The position numbers were made by a program, and so were the translations under genes. The notes beneath the pieces are model-generated. The model was not told the DNA's origin. It was given only the letters and a program-made list of their open reading frames with translations, and did no database searches. A stretch of 8,174 nt of DNA from positions 8,759 through 16,932 of the forward strand of contig PATZ01000053.1 in the NCBI GenBank assembly GCA_002712575.1. The letters run 5' to 3'. The DNA comes from Methanobacteriota archaeon. GTDB taxonomy: Archaea; Thermoplasmatota; Poseidoniia; Poseidoniales; Thalassarchaeaceae. The first letter of the stretch is position 1; the number at the start of each line of letters is the position of its first letter. This document shows positions 1 through 7,000 of this stretch, piece by piece.

Positions 1-531
1 GCGCCGGCGCCCGCGCCCGCGCGCCAGCGCGCCGTTGGGCCCGCGCCCGGTGCGTCGGGGGCAACGTCGGAGCGCGGCGGCGGGTCGGTCAAGGAGCTTG
101 AAGAGGGCATGCAACGGCTCGGGACCGAAGACCGCAACTTCATGACGGCGGTCATGGACCGGGCCGCCGAGCTTGGGCACGCGGAGTCGGTCTTCGGCGC
201 CAAGATCATGATTCCCGACTGTGCCACCAACTGCGAGTTTGCCAGGGGCAAGGTGCCGGACGGGGTCAATACGGCGGACTTCGAGGCGGCCACCGACGGT
301 GACTACGGGTTGCTTGGCAATCTCGACGCCTCCGCGAAGGTGCTTCGGCGCATGCTCGGTTCGCACGCCGCGCTTGGCAAGTCGGTGCAGACCACGCGCC
401 TCGTCGTCTTCGGCGCCCTCGTGGAGTGGGAGACCAACCTGCTCACGGGGCTCATGAGCGGGCGCATCGACCCGACGAAGAAGATCCGCGACACGATGAC
501 GCAGCTCAACGAGCTTCAGCGTGGGCAGTAG
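1..531 (+). CDS. Unrecognised protein, C-terminal part (5' end outside window)
   Basis: The frame is open from base 1 to the TAG at 529-531 and gives 176 visible residues. An ATG at 109 exists, but the frame stays open upstream with plausible coding sequence, so the gene probably begins before the window. Visible residues 1-28 are Ala/Pro/Gly-rich low complexity, which looks like a linker. From about residue 30 the chain becomes a mostly helical, charged domain starting KELEEGMQRLGTEDRNF. It contains two cysteines close together (DCATNCEF, about residues 72-79) and ends in amphipathic helices and a polar tail (QLNELQRGQ). I see no signal peptide, membrane segment or known catalytic motif. The gene converges on the small minus-strand gene, with 143 bases between the stops. 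I do not recognise the family. A structural or virion-associated role would fit a viral setting but nothing in the sequence shows it. That this frame is coding is fairly sure: the opposite-strand and other-frame ORFs here are short and Arg/Ser-rich like shadows. Confidence 0.72.
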   Translation, partial: APAPAPARQRAVGPAPGASGATSERGGGSVKELEEGMQRLGTEDRNFMTAVMDRAAELGHAESVFGAKIMIPDCATNCEFARGKVPDGVNTADFEAATDGDYGLLGNLDASAKVLRRMLGSHAALGKSVQTTRLVVFGALVEWETNLLTGLMSGRIDPTKKIRDTMTQLNELQRGQ

Positions 532-674
532 ACGGCTGTCGCGCGCGCGGCCAGACGCGCAGCGAGGGACAAGAGACCGTACCCGGAGGGCGGGTGAGGG
601 GTGAGGGAGACGGGGTAGAGGGCGGCCGCAGAAGAAAGACGCTGAATTACAAAAAATGCATTACAAAATCACAT
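532..674. terminator. Convergent spacer with AT-rich 3'-end signal region
   Basis: This spacer separates the stop codons of two convergent genes. Bases 532-640 are GC-rich and purine-rich with no ORF I can support. Bases 641-674 switch abruptly to AT-rich DNA. There the 9-mer ATTACAAAA occurs twice, at 646-654 and 660-668. Read on the minus strand, just past the small gene's stop, 649-655 gives TTTTTGT, which fits the TTTTTNT early termination signal known from poxviruses. Read on the plus strand the same block is A-rich and could serve 3' processing of the left gene. There is no canonical AATAAA. A role as a shared bidirectional 3'-end region is inference from position and composition. Confidence 0.4.
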
Positions 675-962
675 TCACTTCTTCTTGCGGCAGCTGCCAT
701 CCGAGTACGGCTCCTTGCCCGGCGTGGGCTCGTAGCCGCTCCAGCACCGCCCCTTCTTCTTCTTCTTCTTCGACTTGTCCTTCTTGCTTCCGCCGTCTGT
801 CTCCGAGCCCGACGAGCTGCTGCTGCTGTCCGACTTTTTCTTGTCCTTCGCCTTGGTCTCGGCAAACACCGACCGCTTCCGGATGAGACTCGGCGCCTGC
901 TGGTACCACGTCCCGCGCTCGAGGCTGCGCTGCTGCGCCTTGCGCGCCAAAAACGCGTCCAT
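675..962 (-). CDS. Small Lys/Ser-rich protein with C-W-x-G-Y...P-G...G-S-C tail
   Basis: A 95-residue protein starts at the ATG whose complement is 960-962 and ends at a TGA (675-677). The frame is open further upstream to 1205, but that extension overlaps the end of the giant helicase gene and translates an AT-rich spacer, so the internal ATG right after that spacer is the better start. Residues 1-40 are basic and helical (MDAFLARKAQQRSLERG). Residues 41-70 are low complexity: a serine run, then lysine runs. Residues 71-95 form a compact tail with C73, W74, G76, Y77, P81, G82, P85, Y86, G89, S90 and C91, then a basic end. From memory, tails of the form CWxGYxPxPGxxPYSxGSC recur at the ends of short lysine-rich proteins of algal giant viruses; I could not check this. 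The function is unknown. The two cysteines might pair or help bind a metal. The basic character suggests nucleic-acid or virion association, which is inference. Confidence 0.8.
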   Translation of the reverse strand: MDAFLARKAQQRSLERGTWYQQAPSLIRKRSVFAETKAKDKKKSDSSSSSSGSETDGGSKKDKSKKKKKKGRCWSGYEPTPGKEPYSDGSCRKKK

Positions 963-1012
963 GTGCGTGTACAAAACCTTACTAGTAGCAGATGAATTGT
1001 AAATTATCAAGT
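963..1012 (-). promoter_or_regulatory. AT-rich spacer: candidate promoter of the small Lys/Ser-rich gene
   Basis: These 50 bases lie between the TAG of the giant helicase gene (1013-1015) and the ATG of the small gene (complement of 960-962). They are clearly AT-rich against GC-rich neighbours. Read on the minus strand they contain TTGATAATTTACAATTC about 30 to 48 bases before the ATG, then an 8-base palindrome TACTAGTA (980-987). The core GATAA also occurs in the spacer before the helicase gene. AT-rich promoters close to the start codon are typical of large DNA viruses of eukaryotes. No mapped transcription start supports this, so the call rests on composition and position. The same stretch must also hold the 3' end of the helicase transcript. 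Confidence 0.5.
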
Positions 1013-4000
1013 CTAGCGCCGCGAGACGAAAAGCGCACGGAAGTTGAGCGAGTCGACGCTGTCCTTTGTGCGTTGCGACTTCCTTGTCGATACCGGCGCC
1101 GACGCCGACGCCAACGCCGACGCCTTTGCCTTCCCTTTCCCCTTCCCCCTGGGCGCGGGCTCGGGCGCCGGCTGCGACGACGGGCCGGCCGCCGCCGACA
1201 CCCAAGGCGGAGGCGGAGCCGACGCAGCGCCGATCTGGTTGGAGAGCTTTGTGTCCTTTGAGATCCCGAGCAGCGTCGAGAAGCGAGTGTTGCGCACGCC
1301 GAGGATGCCGAGCGCGTCAAAATTCACCCTCTGTTCCTTCTGCCAGCTCAAAAAGGTTGTCTTGAGAACGTCGAACAGGCGGTTTTGGTAGTCCTCGCCT
1401 CCGACCGTCGAAAACATCCTTTCGAGCTCTTGGTATTTCTCCATCCGCTCCCTGTTCGATGCCGACGTCAGCAAGTGAATCTTCCAGTCGCTTCGCGGCA
1501 GCCTCTCGACTGTCTTCAGATCCACAAAGCACCGACCTACCATTTGCAGAATGGCGTCGATGCTCGTCTCTTGGGACGCTGCCATCGCCATGTGGCTCGG
1601 GAGCCACCAGATCTCGTCTGCGATTTGACCCCGCCCGCGCTTGTAGGTCTTTTTGGTCTTCACCTGGACGGTGAGGCCCGCGGCCAGCTTTTCGTACCCA
1701 AGAATTGCAAAGCGGTGGATGCCGTAGCGCGTCGCCTCCGAGGTCGCATCGCCCATGGCAAAGTTCACCGCGTCGCCCATGCTCTCCGCCTTGTAGACGT
1801 TGAAGAAGGGCTCGAAATCTGCGACCGCTTTACTCTCGCGGTTCTCCCTGTCCCCCGGGTTGAAAACAAAGCAGAGCGCTGCGTCCTCGCGAGGCTCCGT
1901 CTGCGAGTCCGCCGCGCGCGTCAGCGTTTCCAATCCCGCCTCGGAGGTTGTGGCGTCTGCGACTTTGATTCCGGCGTTTTTGATCGCAGTGATTGTTTTC
2001 GTGCCGTCCTTCAGGTCGATGCCCATCACGGACGTGAACACGACAAAAATGACACCAAACTGTTTGGCAAGCTCCTCTTTCGGTGCGTTTGTGACGCCCT
2101 TTGCGTTCTTGTACCGCGCGTAGAGAAGCCTTCCAAAGGCACGCACCCAGCTGGCGAGGCCAACGCCGACTTGCATGCGGTTGAGCGCGCCGATGTACAC
2201 GGGCGCAATCCGCTTGTGCTCGTCGTCTTCCAGCGTTTGCCACCGATTGGTCGCCGACGCTTGAAACCAGGCTTCAAAGTGCTTCACGATGTTGTAACGA
2301 TCGAATTCTCGCGGATCCTGATCGACGCTGGGCCGGGTCTTGAGTGGGGGCTTCAGCGGGTACTTGTTTCCTGGATTGGCGGCTGCGTAGGAGCCCACGT
2401 CGGCTTGGAGGTGCTCATCCGACCACGACACGATGTAGTCGACCCCCATGTAGGAGTTTGGCACCACGGGCCGCAGCGCGGGGACGAGCCGCGGCAAGAA
2501 CTGCGTGCCGAAGCGCGCTTGGATCTTTGTCGGCTCGGCAGCGGGATCGAGGCCAATGCGCTGGTTTTGCGGCGCCGAGCCCAAGAAGCCCCACAGGCCG
2601 TCTTCGGTCAGCGTCGGAAAGAGCGTTGCGGTCACCAAGCAGTTGAGACCGAACAGGTTGCCGTAGTAGTGGCGCAGGTAGGCCAGCTCGAGCGGCGGCG
2701 GCGCAAACACGTCGGGGGTCGCCGCCTTGGCCATGCTTTCGAACTCGTTCTTGGCAAGGCTTTGTGCTTCGTCGCGGATGTGGAACACAATCGTGGAGGA
2801 CAGCTTGAGCGCGCCCAGCACGGCCCCCGCGCGCTGCAGGTCGGCGGGGACGTCGCTGGAGTAGATGATCATGTCGTGCTGGCGGATCCTCTCGAGGTTC
2901 GGCGCTTCGCCCGCGCGCGTCCACACGCCGGTACGTCCAGAAACGTTCTTGGGGTCGCCCCCAAAGATCTGGTCCGCGCGGTATTTCAGCAGTCGGTCCT
3001 CGAGCCCGCCGCCGGTGCCGCCGGCGGCGGCGCCGCGTGTTCCGCTGGCCCTGTTGGTTCTAGCAAGCCATTTCAGATTTTCCATCTTGGTGATGAGCTC
3101 GGCCGCGGGCACGCGCTTGTTGGGCGAGACGGAGTACAGCGTCATCATGCCGAGACGCTTCGCCAGTGTGACCGTCATGAGCGCCGTCGCCGACTTGCCG
3201 ACGCGCGGCGGCGCCGAGATGCGCAGCGGCAGGAAGAGCGGCTGCGACGGGACCAGGGGGTCGGGCATGCGGCCCGCGTCAAGCGCCAGCATCCGCCGCG
3301 CGTCGATGCAGAACGACGGCGGGATGAAATCGCGCGCCTGTTCGAGTTCGGTTTGGGCTTGGCGGCGGTGCTCCGGCTTGGCGTCCGTCAGATTGGACCC
3401 CATTTTGTTTGCCGCCCGGCGCTGCTTCTCTTCGTCGTTCAGCAGCAGCAGCTTGGTCGCGACCATGGTGCAGCGGTAGCGGAGCATGCTCTCGAAAAAC
3501 GGGAGGAGCAGATTTACGGAGGTTTCCAAACGGTCGGCGTCGACCTCGAAATAGTCGTCCTCGAGGTCGCCGAGGCACGTCGAGAGCTTCGAGTACGGAA
3601 AGTTGGCCTCGACGTCGAACGCGTGCAGGCTGCTCAGGTGCTCGCGCAAAAACGCCTTGGCGTTCTCGCGTACAAAGACCGCGGGCTCCGCAATGTTGAC
3701 TTTTTCATCGTTGATGACGGCCGCCGCGCCCTCCTCGAGCAATCGCTCCCACTTTTGTTTGCGTTTCCTCGGGATGTCGGAGTCGATGAAGAAGGCCTGC
3801 AGCTGGTCGTTTGTCACCGGGACGTCGCAAAGAAACTTGGGGTCGTCTTCCGGCTTGCTGCTGGCCGTGAGCCGGGTAGGTGGCATGGGATCGATCATGC
3901 CAGCGGCAACCTTGCCGCTGTCGTACGCATTTTGTGCGGTCTGCCGCTTCTCATCAAAGACGTTGAAGACGGCGGCGAGCCGAACGGTGGTGTCGCCGAG

Positions 4001-7000
4001 CTTTTGTTGCATGGTCTTGCGCGCCTTCTCGTACTTGGCAAACTCGTCTTGCCGATTGAACAGTGTCTTGTTGCGGTTGAAGGCGTTCCTCCAATCGGCC
4101 GCGTTTGCCTGTGCAGCTCGAAGCGCGTTTAGGAGTTGCTGTTTCTCCTCCTCGGAGTTGGCCCTGGCGAGCTTGTCCATCAGGTCCTCGATAAGCTTGG
4201 CTTGTTCATCAATCGTAGCCTGCAAAACATCGTTGTCCTCCTTCTTCGGCGTTGCCTCCTTGATGCATAGGTCCAGGTCCTTGATCTTTTTCTCGACGGC
4301 GTCTTTGCTGATGCGGTGCTGCGCCAAACGGTGCGCGTTGATCAGATTTGGCAGCGCCCGCTGATCCATCGGAGTCGCAAGACCGGCCTGCCTGGTGCTT
4401 TCGCTGTTGATGAAGTTGCTGAGCTTCTTCTTCTGGTCGACCAGGACATCTTTTTGGTCTTCCAGGAGTTGCAGAGTGTTGGGGGCGCTCTCGACGCGCC
4501 AATCCAGAAAGTCCTGGTTTTCGGTGAGCGGTCGCCGCGCACGCGCTCGATCCAGCGCCACCTGGACGCTGACCGTATTGGTGTAAAAGTTGTCGTAGGC
4601 ACGGCACGCGTCTGTGACGTGCTTTTGCAGAACCGCAAGGTCCCCGTTGCGCTCCGCATAGAACGTGTCGATCAGCTCGTCGGTTTGGTGCTTGGCGAAG
4701 AGGTTGCAATGGGTTTTGAACCAGGCGGGAGCATCCTCAAACTTAAGACGAGCGCATGGGTCATCCTCTGCTGCCGCCTCCGTCGCCTCCGTCGCCTCCG
4801 TCGCCGCCGCCTCTTCCGCCGCCGCCTCTTCCGCCGCCTCCGTCTCCATAGCGTCCAGCGCGTGGCCTTTCCATTGCTCAAACGCCGGGTTGTCCGTCTC
4901 GGTCTCCACGATGTTCTCCACCTCCGCGAAGACGCCGTATGCGGGGAGGTCCTTCGACATCTGGGCTGCCTGGTAAAAATACTTCCACGCTCGAATCTCG
5001 TCCCCACGTCCAGTTCTGATCGCGGCGTTGCTGGCGAGCGCAAGCGCCAGCATCTCTTGCGAGACGCCCCAGGCTTCAAACTTCCGCAACTGTCGGTCGT
5101 TCACTTTCGTAGTGCTGTCCAGAAGTTCCTGCAGCTCGCGAGTAGCACCGTCTGCAAGAACTTCTGCGGCCTTGGCAAGGTCCTCGTCGTCGTCCGCGTT
5201 TGCTCGCCCCGTCATGATCGGCGGCGCGTCCGCAACGATGATGACGGTGGACGCGGCGGCGGCGGCGGCCTTTGCGCGCTCCTGCTCGACCACCGCTGCC
5301 TTGGCCTCGCGCAGGCTTTCGATCACCTTTGCGAGCTCTGCCAGATTCTTCTTGTCCTTCGCCACCTCCGCGTTCACACGCCGGTTCAGTCGTTTTCGCG
5401 CATCGTTCGCGGCGTCTACCAGCTCCTGACCGGCGGTCATCTCTTCCGCTTTTGCGATGAGCTCGGGGTCGTTCACGTCTTGGCGTTTGGCTTCCTTGAG
5501 TGCGGCGAGAATGCGCACCGCGGACTTGTCCTCCGATTCGACCTCCTCTTTCAGTTTCGCCTTGGCCCTGCTCTTCTTCTCCCTTGCTTGCACTCGGCGC
5601 AAGAGTTCGGGAAACGGCAACTTGGCGGAGCCCTCGTCGTCGCCTTCGTCCAACAGCTCCTCCAGCTTCGCAAGTTCCAGTCGATCTCGGAGTCTCCGGA
5701 GCTCCTTTTCCGAAAGCTTTTCTTCCAAGTCCGCCAGCTCGTCGCGCTCCACAAGCTTCAAGTACTCCGCGCCCATGCCAATGTCCGACTTGTCATCCAG
5801 ACCAAAGAAGTGAAGCAGCGTCTCCTTGGCGGCACCGTCAAGGCTGCGCATCCCCCCAGGCAGCTTCTTCAGCATCGCAATGAGCTGCCAGTACTTGACC
5901 TCCGCGTGCAAGAACGGCGCGAGCTCTTTCCTTTCCCATTCAAAAAGGTCGCGCGGGTTGCGCGCTTCCTTCTCCCGAACCTTCTGGAGAAGGTCGAGGA
6001 GTGCCCTCTTGTTCTCCTCCTGCTCTTTCTGGTCGACGTTGAGCGCTGCCTCCACCCCGAGCGCTACGTCGAGCATCTTTGGGTCGTCGCCGAGCCACAG
6101 CTTGGCATTGTCCATCAACTTCTTGAACCCCGCCTTTTCCACTTTTGAAAACTCGGGCTTGTCCGCAAACTTCCGCACCGCTTGCTGCAGAAACGTTGCA
6201 ATGCGGCTGCGCACCTCGAAGGCACAGTGCGCAAGCTCCTCCAGCTCCTCGTGCATTGCCTGAAGCGCCTGCAGCGCCTTGGTGATGTTGCTCCACGGCG
6301 TGGTAAAGCCGGCTGGGCGCCGAAGGGCCTTGTAGCCCCCCGTCTTCGTGTCCAATTCCGCCGGAAAGCTCGGCAGTGCTGCATCCATTTTCATAATGAG
6401 CATGCTCAGAATGAGCTCCTGTGTGTCTCCGTCCTTGGAAGCGGCCGTGAGCCACTGCTCGCTTACATACGACAACACGTTGTACCCCTCGAAATCGAGC
6501 TGCTCATTTCGCATTGCGGGGACGGCGGGTACAAAGTTGCCGGCGGCGTCAACCCTTGCGGCTTTGGCGTTTTGAGCGCGTTGCGCCAGGAACTCCGAAA
6601 TCTCTGACAACCCCTCCGCCGTCAGGTTTCCTGCCAAATCGAGCTCCTTCATCGTCTTCAAGAGGAGCTTCAAAAGATCGTTGCTCTTCTTTTCATACAG
6701 TCCATGCTTGGTCTGGATGGCTTTCCAGAGTTCCCCTGTGCTTTTGTAGCCACACTTGAGGTCGTTCGTTTCGACGTTGTACGGCATCGGCGTGGAGCCG
6801 CGCTTCTGATCCGAGTCGGTCGTGGCGGTGTCCGACGCAGCCGCATCGTCGTCCTCGCCCTCGCCCTCGCCGTCGTCCATGTCGTCGTCCATGTCAACGT
6901 CCATGGCGCCGTCGCTCGGACCCGCCGCGACGGGCGTCCCGGGCGTCCCGGGCGCGCCGGCGCCGTCGCCGTTGCCGTCGCCGTTGCCGTCGTCCATGTC

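Noticed and set aside
532..674. tRNA or other structured RNA gene in the convergent spacer
   Set aside because: I could find no cloverleaf arms or T-loop consensus, and the GC-rich part shows only short weak inverted matches.
963..1205. N-terminal extension of the small basic gene to 1205
   Set aside because: It would overlap the helicase C-terminus and translate the AT-rich spacer; the Gly-Val run it gives is a frame-shifted version of the helicase Ala-Ser tail. The ATG at 960-962 is cleaner.
1385..4132. Plus-strand ORF of 915 codons as a gene
   Set aside because: It lies opposite the helicase motifs. Its translation is rich in Arg, Leu, Val and His with no recognisable motif. This is what a shadow frame looks like in GC-rich DNA.
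4316..6148. Plus-strand ORF of 610 codons as a gene
   Set aside because: It is antisense to the coiled-coil region. Its Leu/Arg/Val runs mirror the Lys/Glu-rich coding strand.
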